Source: Limimaricola sp.
GTDB taxonomy: Bacteria; Pseudomonadota; Alphaproteobacteria; Rhodobacterales; Rhodobacteraceae
Length of the DNA stretch: 64,000 nucleotides
NCBI RefSeq assembly: GCF_016125575.1
Contig: NZ_WGLM01000005.1
Span: 434,001-498,000 of the forward strand
Reading direction: 5' to 3'
The notes beneath the pieces are model-generated. The model had not been told where the DNA came from and made no database searches. It saw only the letters and a program-made list of their open reading frames with translations. Positions within the stretch are counted from its first letter, which is position 1. Every line of letters begins with the position of its first letter. Positions 1 through 8,272 of the stretch are shown here, piece after piece. The position numbers and the translations under genes were made by a program.

Positions 1-701
1 CCGGTCTTTTCAAGATCGGTCGAAAGCGCCACGAACTGCGCCGCGGGATCGGCCACAGCCTCGCCCATCCAGGCCTTGGCGGTGCGCGCATTGGTCATCG
101 TCTCGATCGTGGTAAAGGTCTTGGAGGCGACGATGACCAGCGTCGTGGCCGGATCGCAGCCGCGCAACACGGTGGCGATATCGGCGGGATCGACGTTGGA
201 GACGAAATGCGTGCGCGGCCCGTCATGGTAGGGCGCCAGCGCGCGGGCCGCCATCGCCGGGCCAAGGTCCGACCCGCCGATGCCGATATTGACGACATCC
301 TTGATCGGGCCGCCCTGCCCCTTGAAGGCGCCACTGCGCACCGCCTCGGCAAACTCCGCCATCCGGTCGAGTGTGGCGCGCACCTGCGGGATGACATCCT
401 CGCCATCGACCATAACCGGGCCGCCATCGAGGTTGCGCAACGCCGTGTGCAGCACCGCGCGTCCTTCGGTTTCATTGATCTTGGCGCCGCTGAACATCGC
501 CTCGCGCCGGGCGGCAACGCCGCGCCTGTCCAGAAGATCAATCAGCAGCGCGCGCGCTTCGGCATCGATATTGGTCTTGGAATAGTCGAGCAACAGGTCG
601 CCCGTCTGCACCGAGAAATCCCGCGCGCGGTCGGCGTCGAGCATGTCGGCGATAGGGCGGTCGGACGTGGTGGCGTGATGCTGGCGCAGGGCGTTCCACA
701 T
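1..701 (-). CDS. pgi: Glucose-6-phosphate isomerase, N-terminal part (cut by window edge)
   Basis: Interconverts glucose-6-phosphate and fructose-6-phosphate in the cytosol. The reading frame opens with [20 protein letters not shown] and stays open to the window edge, so the C-terminal half is missing. About 233 residues are visible. The stretch [20 protein letters not shown] is the phosphosugar-binding loop typical of the family, and [16 protein letters not shown] is the SIS-domain signature region. The ATG at 701 lies 16 bp after the pgl stop, so the gene is the third member of a zwf-pgl-pgi operon. This order is common in Rhodobacterales that degrade glucose by the Entner-Doudoroff route. 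Only the truncation by the window is odd. Confidence 0.95.
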   Translation of the reverse strand, partial: MWNALRQHHATTSDRPIADMLDADRARDFSVQTGDLLLDYSKTNIDAEARALLIDLLDRRGVAARREAMFSGAKINETEGRAVLHTALRNLDGGPVMVDGEDVIPQVRATLDRMAEFAEAVRSGAFKGQGGPIKDVVNIGIGGSDLGPAMAARALAPYHDGPRTHFVSNVDPADIATVLRGCDPATTLVIVASKTFTTIETMTNARTAKAWMGEAVADPAAQFVALSTDLEKT

Positions 702-717
702 GGGGCAAGTCTCCGCT

Positions 718-1389
718 TCAGTTAGCGGCCCAGTGCACGGTCGCGCCCGACAGGACGGCGGCGATCGGGGCCTGTTCGGGGGGAAGGTTTCGCGCGCGGT
801 CGAGCGCTGCGCGCTTGTCATCACCGGTGATGACGACGTGCAGGCTCATCGCGTCGTTGAGCACGCGGGCCGACAGCGTCACGCGGGGTTCGGGCGCGCC
901 GGGCGCGTGGATGGCAACAAGCGGGGCGTCGCCGTGCAGGGCGGCCTGCAACTGATCGGCTCCGGGAAAGAGCGAGGCAGTATGCATGTCCGCCCCCATG
1001 CCCAACAGCGCCACCGACAGCGGCAGGACGGGGAGAAGGTTTTGCGTCAGCGCCTCCAGCCCCTCTTCAGGCGTCGCGGCGTCAGAGCTGAGCGGGATCA
1101 ACGTGGCGGCCTCGGCACGGCCGGTCAGCAGGTGCTCGCGGATCAGGCGAGCATTGGAGCGGGGCGATGTCTGCGGCACCCAGCGTTCGTCGGTGGGCAG
1201 TACCCGCACCCGCGCCCAATCGAGATTGGCCGCGCAGAGCGCATCGAAGACGGGCCCCGGCGTGGTTCCACCGGGAACGGCGAACGAGACGATGTCGCGT
1301 GCACTCAGCGCCTGCCGCAATTGCCCGGCAAGGCGGTTGGCCAGGTCGATCATCATCATCTCGGCATCGGGATACTCGATCAGTTCCAT
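718..1389 (-). CDS. pgl: 6-phosphogluconolactonase
   Basis: Hydrolyses 6-phosphogluconolactone to 6-phosphogluconate, the second step after Zwf. The 223-residue product has the NagB/SugarP-isomerase-like fold signatures: [16 protein letters not shown] near residue 38 and [19 protein letters not shown] near residue 63, the usual Pgl active-site region. An upstream in-frame ATG at 1431 exists, but the ATG at 1389 is preceded by GGAGG at ideal spacing and gives the normal family N-terminus. It follows zwf by 25 bp and precedes pgi by 16 bp, so the three are probably cotranscribed. Confidence 0.94.
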   Translation of the reverse strand: MELIEYPDAEMMMIDLANRLAGQLRQALSARDIVSFAVPGGTTPGPVFDALCAANLDWARVRVLPTDERWVPQTSPRSNARLIREHLLTGRAEAATLIPLSSDAATPEEGLEALTQNLLPVLPLSVALLGMGADMHTASLFPGADQLQAALHGDAPLVAIHAPGAPEPRVTLSARVLNDAMSLHVVITGDDKRAALDRARNLPPEQAPIAAVLSGATVHWAAN

Positions 1390-1414
1390 TCCGCTGCCTC
1401 CTTCGTGACGGCCC

Positions 1415-2869
1415 TCAGCCCTTGATATCACGCCAGCGCCGCCCGTCGCGATGCATCAGGATCGCGGCCTCTTCGGGACCGGCGGATCCCGGCTCGTAAG
1501 GCTTGGGCACGTCGCCGCGCGTCTCCCAGTCGTGGATGATCGGGTCGGTCCAGGCCCAGGCAGCCTCGACCTCGTCACCGCGCATGAACAGCGTCTGGTC
1601 GCCCCGGATCACATCCATGATCAGCCGCTCGTAGGCATCGGGCACGGCTTCGGCATCGGGGCCCAACGCATCGGCAAAGGTCATGTCGAGCGGGACGTCG
1701 ATCAGGCGCATCCCGCCCGGACCCGGCTCCTTGATGGTGACCTGCAGGTCCATGCCTTCGTTGGGCTGCAGCCGGATCGACAGCATGTTGCGGTGGCGCG
1801 CCTTGTCACCCTTGAAAATCGAATGGCCAAGATCCTGAAAGACAACGGCAATCTCGGACGAGCGCGCTTTCATCCGCTTGCCGGTGCGCAGGTAGAACGG
1901 CACACCCGCCCACCGCCAGTTGGCGATTTCCACCTGCATGGCAACGAAACTTTCGGTCGTCGAACGGGGGTTTTCGGCATCGGTGGCGTAATCGGGGCCG
2001 TCCTCGCCCGCTTCGTATTGGCCGCGCACGATATTCTCGGGTTCGACCGGCTGCAAAGCACGGATGACCTTCAACTTCTCGTCGCGCACCGCGTCGGCGC
2101 CAAAAAGCGCAGGCGGTTCCATCGCGATCAGGCACAAAAGCTGCATAAGGTGGTTCTGCACCATGTCCCGCATCGCGCCGGACTTGTCATAATAGCTGCC
2201 GCGCCCGCCGACGCCCACCGTCTCGGCCACGGTGATCTGGATGTGATCGACGTAGTGATTGTTCCACAACGGCTCGAACAGGACGTTGCCAAACCGCACG
2301 GCCATCAGGTTCTGGACGGTTTCCTTGCCGAGGTAATGGTCGATCCGGTAAATCTGCCGTTCGTCGAAATGCGCGGCCAGGCCTTCATTCAGCGCGCGCG
2401 CCGAATCGAGATCACGCCCGAAGGGCTTTTCCACGACGATCCGGCTCTCGCGGTCGGCAATCTTGTGCTGGTGAAGGCGCTGCGCAAGATCGGCGAATAG
2501 CGACGGCGCGACCGAGAAATAGAAGGCACGAATTACGCTGTCGCGCATCATCGCGGCAAGCTGCGTCCAACCGCCCTTGCCGGTGGCGTCGATCGCGACG
2601 TAATGCAAGCGCTCAAGAAAGGCCTGCAAGGTCTTGGTATCTTTTGATTCCTGCCCGCCAAATTCGGCGATCGCGGCCTCGACCATGGCCCGGTAGGCGG
2701 CATCGTCCATGTCGGAACGGGCCGCGCCAATGATCCGGGCATCGGCCGGCATCTGGCCTGCGATGAAGCGCCGGAACAGGCCTGGCAGGATCTTGCGGCG
2801 GGCAAGGTCGCCGGTGCCGCCGAAGATGACGAGGTCGAAGCTGTCGACCGGAATGACCCGAGATACCAT
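1415..2869 (-). CDS. zwf: Glucose-6-phosphate 1-dehydrogenase
   Basis: Oxidises glucose-6-phosphate to 6-phosphogluconolactone with NAD(P)+, feeding the Entner-Doudoroff and oxidative pentose-phosphate pathways. The 484-residue length is normal. The N-terminal Rossmann motif FGGTGDLARRK is at residues 15-25, and the substrate-binding and catalytic motif RIDHYLGKE is near residue 174. It is the first gene of zwf-pgl-pgi. A perfect 16-bp palindrome 36-52 bp upstream of the start resembles a LacI-family operator and probably controls the operon. Confidence 0.97.
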   Translation of the reverse strand: MVSRVIPVDSFDLVIFGGTGDLARRKILPGLFRRFIAGQMPADARIIGAARSDMDDAAYRAMVEAAIAEFGGQESKDTKTLQAFLERLHYVAIDATGKGGWTQLAAMMRDSVIRAFYFSVAPSLFADLAQRLHQHKIADRESRIVVEKPFGRDLDSARALNEGLAAHFDERQIYRIDHYLGKETVQNLMAVRFGNVLFEPLWNNHYVDHIQITVAETVGVGGRGSYYDKSGAMRDMVQNHLMQLLCLIAMEPPALFGADAVRDEKLKVIRALQPVEPENIVRGQYEAGEDGPDYATDAENPRSTTESFVAMQVEIANWRWAGVPFYLRTGKRMKARSSEIAVVFQDLGHSIFKGDKARHRNMLSIRLQPNEGMDLQVTIKEPGPGGMRLIDVPLDMTFADALGPDAEAVPDAYERLIMDVIRGDQTLFMRGDEVEAAWAWTDPIIHDWETRGDVPKPYEPGSAGPEEAAILMHRDGRRWRDIKG

Positions 2870-2905
2870 GGCTTGTTCCGTTCCTCGCGCGGTTCCAGCG
2901 CCGGG

Positions 2906-2921
2906 GCGTTAGCGCTAACGC
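2906..2921. promoter_or_regulatory. Perfect palindrome upstream of zwf, candidate CceR/LacI-family operator
   Basis: GCGTTAGCGCTAACGC reads identically on both strands and has the central CG typical of LacI-family operators. It lies 36 bp upstream of the zwf start. From memory, the LacI-family regulator CceR of Rhodobacter sphaeroides, which controls Entner-Doudoroff and gluconeogenic genes, recognises a TTAGCGCTAA-type core. That makes it the best candidate binder. The regulator gene itself is not in this window. Confidence 0.7.
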
Positions 2922-3014
2922 GGCCCTGATACAAACCTCATCCCGCGAAGTCTAGCACCAAGCGCGGCGCGCGTCAGCCAAGGCGCGGCCCGTCGGCAAC
3001 AGCGCGCCCGCACC

Positions 3015-3611
3015 TCAGGCCTCGAGTTCGGCATCCCAGTAAAGATAGTCCACCCAGCTTTCGTGCAGGTGGCCGGGCGGAAACTTGCGCCCCATGTTGC
3101 GCAACTCCTCGGCCCCGGGGCGGCGCGGCGGGCGCATCAGGCTAAGCCCCGATTGGCGCAAGCTGTGTGAGCCTTTGCGCAGGTTGCAGGGCGAACAGGC
3201 CGCCACAACGTTTTCCCAGCTGGTGATGCCACCGCGGGCCCGCGGTACGACATGATCAAAGGTCAGATCACCACGCGCGCCGCAATACTGGCAGCGAAAT
3301 TCATCCCGCAGAAACAGGTTGAACCGGGTGAAGGCCACCCTCTTGCGCGGCTTGACGTAATCCTTCAGCACCACGACCGAGGGGATATGGATCGAGGTCG
3401 AGGGGCTGCGCACCACCTCGTCATAGGTGGCCACGATATCAACCCGGTCCAGCCAAGCCGCCTTGACCGCCTCCTGCCATGGCCAAAGCGACAACGGGTA
3501 ATAGCTGAGCGGGCGATAGTCGGCATTCAGGACAAGGGCGGGATGCTGGCGCAACGCGGCCGGGTCGCGCACGAAGGTGGTTCTGAAGTCCCCGTCCATC
3601 TCTGCCGTCAC
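3015..3611 (-). CDS. HNH endonuclease family protein
   Basis: A 198-residue protein with a C-terminal HNH nuclease domain. The zinc-binding and catalytic layout is CQYCG, then TFDHVVPRARGG (the DH of the motif), then a conserved Asn in SWENVV, then CSPCN. The N-terminal part (VLNADYRPLSYYPLSLWPWQ) is typical of the stand-alone HNH proteins widespread in alphaproteobacteria. Their biological target is not established. An alternative start is Met5 at 3599. A good sigma70-like promoter sits about 60 bp upstream. No restriction or phage partner is nearby. Confidence 0.88.
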   Translation of the reverse strand: MTAEMDGDFRTTFVRDPAALRQHPALVLNADYRPLSYYPLSLWPWQEAVKAAWLDRVDIVATYDEVVRSPSTSIHIPSVVVLKDYVKPRKRVAFTRFNLFLRDEFRCQYCGARGDLTFDHVVPRARGGITSWENVVAACSPCNLRKGSHSLRQSGLSLMRPPRRPGAEELRNMGRKFPPGHLHESWVDYLYWDAELEA

Positions 3612-3670
3612 CCCCGTTTCGCCTGCCGCACCGGGCGCCGGAACAGTAGACCGTTCCGGCCATCGAATTG

Positions 3671-3698
3671 ACTATATCTGGCGTAAACTGCCTGACAA
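3671..3698 (-). promoter_or_regulatory. Sigma70-type promoter for the HNH gene
   Basis: On the minus strand TTGTCA (3698-3693) is followed after 16 bp by TATAGT (3676-3671), about 60 bp upstream of the HNH start. This is among the closest consensus matches seen in the window. The call rests on sequence match only. Confidence 0.55.
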
Positions 3699-3828
3699 GC
3701 CCCGCAAGATGCTGTGTCGTTCACGAAAAACGAGCTAGCGCGGATTTCTGACAGGACCATGACAGGATTGCACGATCTGCAGGCAGGGTGCGGTAGAAGC
3801 CCCGTGAACGGGGTGCTAGGATGGCCTC

Positions 3829-4266
3829 ATGTCCGCACCGCAAGCCCCTACCCTACGCGCCGTCCTTGAAACCGCGCTTTATGCGGCCGACCTTGACGCG
3901 GCAGAGGCATTCTATGGCGGCGTTCTTGGCCTGACGCGCGTCGTGCGCGCAGGTGAGCGGCATGTCTTCTTCCGCATCGGCCCTGCGATGTTGCTGGTCT
4001 TCAACCCCGAGCAAAGCGCGATACCGCCGCGCCCCGGCGCCTTGCCCGTACCACCGCACGGGGGCCGCGGACAGGGCCATGTCTGCTTTGCGGCGACATC
4101 GGCCGAGATTGACGGCTGGCGCGAACGCCTTGAAGGCGCGGGCATCCCCGTCGAGGCTGATTTCCTGTGGCCCAACGGCGCGCGCAGCCTTTATTGCCGC
4201 GATCCGGCGGGTAATTCGGTGGAGTTTGCCGAGCCGCGCCTGTGGGCGCCGCAGGATCAGGCGTAG
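3829..4266 (+). CDS. VOC (glyoxalase/bleomycin-resistance superfamily) protein
   Basis: A 145-residue single-domain vicinal-oxygen-chelate fold protein. Features include LETALYAADLDAAEAFYGGV at residues 11-30, then VFFRIGPAMLLVF, a His in HVCFAA, and the C-terminal YCRDPAGNSVEFAEPRLW that carries the usual metal-ligand Glu. The substrate cannot be told from sequence; relatives include dioxygenases, glyoxalases and resistance proteins. A hairpin CCCCGTGAACGGGG (3800-3813) lies directly before the AGGA ribosome-binding site. The 3' end overlaps the convergent esterase gene by 10 bp. Confidence 0.85.
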   Translation: MSAPQAPTLRAVLETALYAADLDAAEAFYGGVLGLTRVVRAGERHVFFRIGPAMLLVFNPEQSAIPPRPGALPVPPHGGRGQGHVCFAATSAEIDGWRERLEGAGIPVEADFLWPNGARSLYCRDPAGNSVEFAEPRLWAPQDQA

Positions 4267-4925
4267 CCCAACCGTTCGGCCATGAAGGCCAGCGCCACCT
4301 CCAGCCCGTCAGGGGCGATGCCATGGGCACAGCCGCGCTCGATATGGGCATAAACTTCGTCCCAGCCGGCCTTTTGCAACGCCTCTGCGGCGTCTGGCAG
4401 GCTTTGCACCGGAACCACCTCGTCCTGATCGCCGTGGATCAGCAAGACGGCAGGCCGACAAACCGCCTCGTCTGCCAGCAATTCAGGCTCCAGCAAGCGG
4501 CCCGAGAAGGCCACGATGCCCGCCACCGGGTCTTCGCGCCGTGGGGCCACGTGCAACGCCATCATCGAGCCTTGCGAAAACCCCAGCAGGATCACCTGTT
4601 CGGGCAACAGATCCTCATCCACCATCACCCCGTCGATAAAGGCCTGCAGATCGGCGGCGGCATGACCAAGGCCCTGCGCGGCCTCTTCCTCGGACGATCC
4701 GTCGATCCACGGAATCGGGAACCACTGAAATCCGAAGGGCGCGCCGGCGCAGGCTTCGGGCGCGTCAGGGGCGATGAACAAGGTGTCAGGCAGATGTTCG
4801 CCCAGCGGATCGGCCAGGCCCAGCAGGTCCGCCCCATTGGCACCGTAGCCATGCAGCAGGATCACCGCCGAACGCACCTCGCCCGAGACCGGTTCCACCC
4901 GGCCCGCATCCAATGCCCTTGTCAT
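4257..4925 (-). CDS. Alpha/beta-hydrolase, phospholipase/carboxylesterase family
   Basis: A 222-residue cytosolic serine hydrolase of the carboxylesterase/acyl-protein thioesterase type. Motifs in order are VILLHGYGANGADL (oxyanion region), LLGFSQGSMMAL (nucleophile elbow GFSQG), HGDQDEVVP (catalytic Asp) and CAHGIAPDG (catalytic His). The ATG at 4925 overlaps the stop of the upstream alkA-like gene in an ATGA arrangement, so the two are likely translationally coupled. A longer in-frame extension to 5003 lies wholly inside alkA and is rejected. The natural ester substrate is unknown. Confidence 0.9.
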   Translation of the reverse strand: MTRALDAGRVEPVSGEVRSAVILLHGYGANGADLLGLADPLGEHLPDTLFIAPDAPEACAGAPFGFQWFPIPWIDGSSEEEAAQGLGHAAADLQAFIDGVMVDEDLLPEQVILLGFSQGSMMALHVAPRREDPVAGIVAFSGRLLEPELLADEAVCRPAVLLIHGDQDEVVPVQSLPDAAEALQKAGWDEVYAHIERGCAHGIAPDGLEVALAFMAERLGYA

Positions 4926-5554
4926 GCCACACCTTCCCGGTTTTTCGCCTGCCTGTAGTAGGCCCAGAGCAGCCGTGCCGCAACCGCCCGCCACGGCGAC
5001 CATCCGGCCGCCATCCGGGCCAGCGCGGCGGGCCGCGGCCTGTCGGGCAGGTCGAATAGCAACCGCGCCGCTTCCTGCAGCGCCAGATCGCCGGGCGCAA
5101 AGACATCGGCCCGCCCAAGGCTGAACATCGCGTAAATCTCGGCCGTCCAGTGGCCGATTCCGGGCACCGCGACGAGATGCGCGACAACCTCGTGCGTCGG
5201 CAGCGCGCGCAATGCAGGATAATCGATCCCGGCCGCCGCCAGCGCCTTGGCATAGCGCGCCTTCTGACGGCTGAGGCCAAGCGCGCGCAGGCTATCCTCG
5301 TCGGTGGCGGTCACCACAGCGGGATCGGTCATACCCGCGGCCTGAAGCCGTTCCCAGATCGCGTTGGCGCTGGCCACGCTGACCTGCTGGCTGACAATCG
5401 CCTTCAGAAGCTGTGAAAATCCGTCCGACTGGCGGCGCAGCGGCAGCGGTCCCGTCAACGCCAGCGCCGCGGCAAAGCGCGGCTCAACCTGCGCAAGCCA
5501 TGCCGCACCCTCGGCTATGCAGGCGGGCGTTTCGATGATGCGGCCGATGCTCAC
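4922..5554 (-). CDS. alkA: DNA-3-methyladenine glycosylase II family protein
   Basis: A base-excision repair glycosylase of the HhH-GPD superfamily, 210 residues, corresponding to the catalytic half of AlkA. The helix-hairpin-helix VPGIGHWTAEIYAMF (about residues 128-142) is followed by the GPD-type catalytic region DVFAPGDLALQEA, in which the Asp is the expected catalytic residue. SDGFSQLLKAIVSQQVSVASA earlier in the protein is also characteristic. It overlaps cobK upstream and the esterase downstream by 4 bp each. No N-terminal Ada domain is present. Confidence 0.92.
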   Translation of the reverse strand: MSIGRIIETPACIAEGAAWLAQVEPRFAAALALTGPLPLRRQSDGFSQLLKAIVSQQVSVASANAIWERLQAAGMTDPAVVTATDEDSLRALGLSRQKARYAKALAAAGIDYPALRALPTHEVVAHLVAVPGIGHWTAEIYAMFSLGRADVFAPGDLALQEAARLLFDLPDRPRPAALARMAAGWSPWRAVAARLLWAYYRQAKNREGVA

Positions 5555-6279
5555 AGCCCGGCCAACCAGTCCAGCGCGTCATTGACGCTGGTCAGGATCG
5601 TCCCGTCGGGTGGAGCGGGACGGCGGATCATCACAACGGGCAGGCGCAGGGCGCGGGCGGCGTCAAGCTTGGCCCGCCCTTCCGCCCCGCCTGCGTTCTT
5701 GGCAACCACCACGTCGATACCGAGGGCATTGAACAGATGCCGCTCACTTTCGGCGGTAAATGGCGGCCGGGCGATCAGGAACTCGCCTCCGGGAAAGGGA
5801 AAGGGCGTGCGCGGCGGGTCGACGACACGCAGGATCACCCGGTGGCCTGCCAGCGCCGCAAATCGCGGCAATGACTGCCGGCCAGTGGCCAGAAATACGG
5901 TTGCCGACGCGGGGATTTGCGCCGCCACATCCTCTTCTTGTGTGACCATCGTCCAGTCGTCGCCCTTGCCCGGCGTCGATGCCGGACGGATCAGATGCGC
6001 GCAGGGCAGGCCCCGCGCGGCGCAAACCATGGCAGTGCGCGCCGTGATCCGGGCCGCGAAGGGATGCGTGGCATCAAGAACGGCGTCTATCTTTTCAGTG
6101 TCAAGGAACGCCTCGAACCCGGCCTGCCCACCGAATCCTCCGATGCGGGTGGGCACCGGGAGGGTGGCAGGCGATCGGGTGGCCCCGGCAAGCGAGGCAA
6201 TCACCGCGATATCGCGCACAGCCAGCGCCGCGGCCACCGCCCGCGCCTCGGCCGTCCCGGCAAGCAACAGAACCTTCAT
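5551..6279 (-). CDS. cobK: Precorrin-6A / cobalt-precorrin-6A reductase
   Basis: Reduces the macrocycle of precorrin-6A with NADPH during cobalamin synthesis. The 242-residue length is normal. It opens with KVLLLAGTAEARAVAAAL (nucleotide-binding start typical of CobK/CbiJ), contains AVLDATHPFAARITARTA near residue 67, and ends with VVVAKNAGGAEGRAKLDAAR and VVMIRRP. The start overlaps the cbiD stop by 4 bp, so cbiD-cobK form a translationally coupled pair that runs on into alkA. Confidence 0.93.
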   Translation of the reverse strand: MKVLLLAGTAEARAVAAALAVRDIAVIASLAGATRSPATLPVPTRIGGFGGQAGFEAFLDTEKIDAVLDATHPFAARITARTAMVCAARGLPCAHLIRPASTPGKGDDWTMVTQEEDVAAQIPASATVFLATGRQSLPRFAALAGHRVILRVVDPPRTPFPFPGGEFLIARPPFTAESERHLFNALGIDVVVAKNAGGAEGRAKLDAARALRLPVVMIRRPAPPDGTILTSVNDALDWLAGL

Positions 6280-7322
6280 GACGCGCGCGCGAGGATGCGC
6301 CCCGCACGGTCGATGATCACGATATCTGCCGCAACCGGCGCCGGGCCCAACAGCGTGCGGACCCGTTCCAGTGCGTCCGTCGCAACGACTGTGGCCATTT
6401 TTTCTCCGGCAATCTCATAGGCTTCCAGCGCGGTATTCACCTCGCTCAGCCGCGCATCGCCCAGCCGGTCGGCCAGCACGGCAAAATCGGCCTGGCTGCG
6501 GCCTGAATGCAGGTCCACCGCGCCCTGGGCCAGTTTCAGCATCTTGCCGATGCCGCCGCCGATGGTGATGTGCGCCACCGGGTGGCGGGCGAGGTATTTG
6601 AGCAAGCCCCCCGCGAAATCGCCCATGTCCAGCATCGCGTGATCGGGCAGGCCGTAAAGCGCCTGCACTACCCGTTCACTGGTGGCCCCGGTGCAGCCCG
6701 CGACATGGGCGAGCCCCCCCGCGCGCGCCACATCGATGCCCCGATGGATCGAGGCGATCCATGCCGCGCAGGAAAACGGGCGGACCACGCCGGTGGTGCC
6801 CAGAATCGACAGCCCCCCGACGATGCCCAGCCGGGGGTTCCATGTCTTTTCGGCAATCGTCTCGCCGCCCGGAACCGATAGTGTGATTTCCACGTCGGGC
6901 GCGCGGGCATGCTCTGCGGCCAGTTCCGCCACAACCTCGTCCATCATGGCGCGCGGAACGGGGTTGATCGCGGGATCGCCCACGGGCACGGGCAGACCGG
7001 GAAGGGTGACGGTGCCCACGCCGGGCCCTGCGCGAAAGACAACGCCGCCCGCCGAGGGCGCGACCCGGGCCACGATCAGCGCGCCGTGAGTCACGTCCGG
7101 GTCGTCGCCCGCATCCTTGACGATGCCCGCCTCGGCCCAGCCCGGCCCCTCGGCCCGGTGCGCCACCGCGAAGACCGGCCGCTCGCCCTTGGGCAGCGTG
7201 ATGCCTACCGCTTCGGGGAACGCGCCGCCCCACAGCCGCATCAGCGCCGCCTTGGTGGCGGCGGTGGCGCAGGCGCCGGTCGTCCAGCCGCGGCGCAGCG
7301 AGGTGGCTTGTGCAGGTCTCAT
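6276..7322 (-). CDS. cbiD: Cobalt-precorrin-5B (C1)-methyltransferase
   Basis: Methylates C1 of the corrin ring with S-adenosylmethionine. The 348-residue protein begins MRPAQATSLRRGWTTGACATA; the GWTTGACA motif is the CbiD hallmark. VTLPGLPVPVGDPAINPVPR, LGIVGGLSILGTTGVV and AGCTGATSERVVQ follow. The start at 7322 removes a 12-residue upstream extension that lacks family similarity. CbiD belongs to the anaerobic-type route, but Rhodobacterales often carry it beside aerobic-type cob genes, so the route cannot be settled here. Confidence 0.93.
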   Translation of the reverse strand: MRPAQATSLRRGWTTGACATAATKAALMRLWGGAFPEAVGITLPKGERPVFAVAHRAEGPGWAEAGIVKDAGDDPDVTHGALIVARVAPSAGGVVFRAGPGVGTVTLPGLPVPVGDPAINPVPRAMMDEVVAELAAEHARAPDVEITLSVPGGETIAEKTWNPRLGIVGGLSILGTTGVVRPFSCAAWIASIHRGIDVARAGGLAHVAGCTGATSERVVQALYGLPDHAMLDMGDFAGGLLKYLARHPVAHITIGGGIGKMLKLAQGAVDLHSGRSQADFAVLADRLGDARLSEVNTALEAYEIAGEKMATVVATDALERVRTLLGPAPVAADIVIIDRAGRILARAS

Positions 7323-7419
7323 CGCCGGGACTATAGGCGCGCGCCCCGGTGCCGCCAATCCGTCGCCGCGCGTCGCTTGCGGTCTTTCCAGCGCGCGCGG
7401 GCCGAGGCATAACGGGGGT

Positions 7420-8271
7420 ATGACAAACCTGCCCGCCCTTGCCGGAACCGACTGGCCCGTGCTGCTGCCCGGCTGGGTCTGGCTGAGCGGCGCGGGTCCG
7501 GGCGACCCCGGCCTTCTGACGCTGCACGCGCTGAACGCGCTGGGTCAGGCAGACGTGGTGATCTACGACGCGCTGGTCGAAGAGGCGATCCTGCAATGGG
7601 CGCCGCAGGCCGAGCTGATCTATGCCGGCAAGCGCGGCGGCAAGCCTTCGGCCAAACAGCGCGACATCTCGTTGCGGCTGGTGGAACTGGCCCGCGCCGG
7701 GCGTCGCGTGCTGCGGCTGAAGGGGGGCGACCCCTTCGTTTTCGGCCGCGGCGGCGAAGAGGCGCAGACGCTGGTCCAGCATGGCGTGCCGATCCGCATC
7801 ATCCCCGGCATCTCGGCCGGTATCGGAGGGCTGGCCTATGCCGGCATCCCGGTGACGCATCGCGACGTGAACCAGTCGGTCACCTTCGTCACCGGCCACG
7901 ACCAGACCGGCGCCAAGCCGGAAACCCTTGATTGGCATTCAATTTCAAGGGCTTCCGAGGTGATCGTGATCTACATGGGGATGAAGCATATCGGCCAGAT
8001 CGCGGGCGACCTGATCGCCGCGGGCCGCAGCCCGGGCGAGCCTGTGGCCGTCGTCACCTCGGCCACCACGCCCGCGCAGGCGGTGCTGGAAACCACGCTC
8101 GGCCGGATCGAGGCCGATATTGCCGCCGCCGGGATGGAGCCGCCCGCGATCATCTGCGTCGGGCGCAACGTGCTGATGCGGCAGGTGCTGGACTGGCAGG
8201 CGCTGGCGACAGGTGCTGCGCCGCGCAACCCGGACCCTCTGGGCCGCGACAGCGCCGCCGAAAGCGCCTGA
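7420..8271 (+). CDS. cobA: Uroporphyrinogen-III C-methyltransferase
   Basis: Performs SAM-dependent methylation of uroporphyrinogen III at C2 and C7 to precorrin-2, the branch point to cobalamin and siroheme. The 283 residues carry WLSGAGPGDPGLLTLHAL (SAM-binding P-loop-like start), VLRLKGGDPFVFGRGGEE, and ISAGIGGLAYAGIPVTHRD. No CysG dehydrogenase domain is fused. The start at 7420 begins the recognisable domain; a longer frame reaching back to 7117 overlaps cbiD antisense and is rejected. cobB starts two bases after the stop. Confidence 0.94.
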   Translation: MTNLPALAGTDWPVLLPGWVWLSGAGPGDPGLLTLHALNALGQADVVIYDALVEEAILQWAPQAELIYAGKRGGKPSAKQRDISLRLVELARAGRRVLRLKGGDPFVFGRGGEEAQTLVQHGVPIRIIPGISAGIGGLAYAGIPVTHRDVNQSVTFVTGHDQTGAKPETLDWHSISRASEVIVIYMGMKHIGQIAGDLIAAGRSPGEPVAVVTSATTPAQAVLETTLGRIEADIAAAGMEPPAIICVGRNVLMRQVLDWQALATGAAPRNPDPLGRDSAAESA

Positions 8272-8272
8272 C

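Noticed and set aside
7323-7419. Cobalamin riboswitch in the cbiD-cobA gap
   Set aside because: Only 97 bp are available and no B12-box-like conserved core was seen.
6676-7938. A 420-codon minus-strand open frame over cbiD and cobA
   Set aside because: Antisense to cobA and out of frame with cbiD, Arg/Gly-rich translation without family motifs, a typical high-GC shadow frame.
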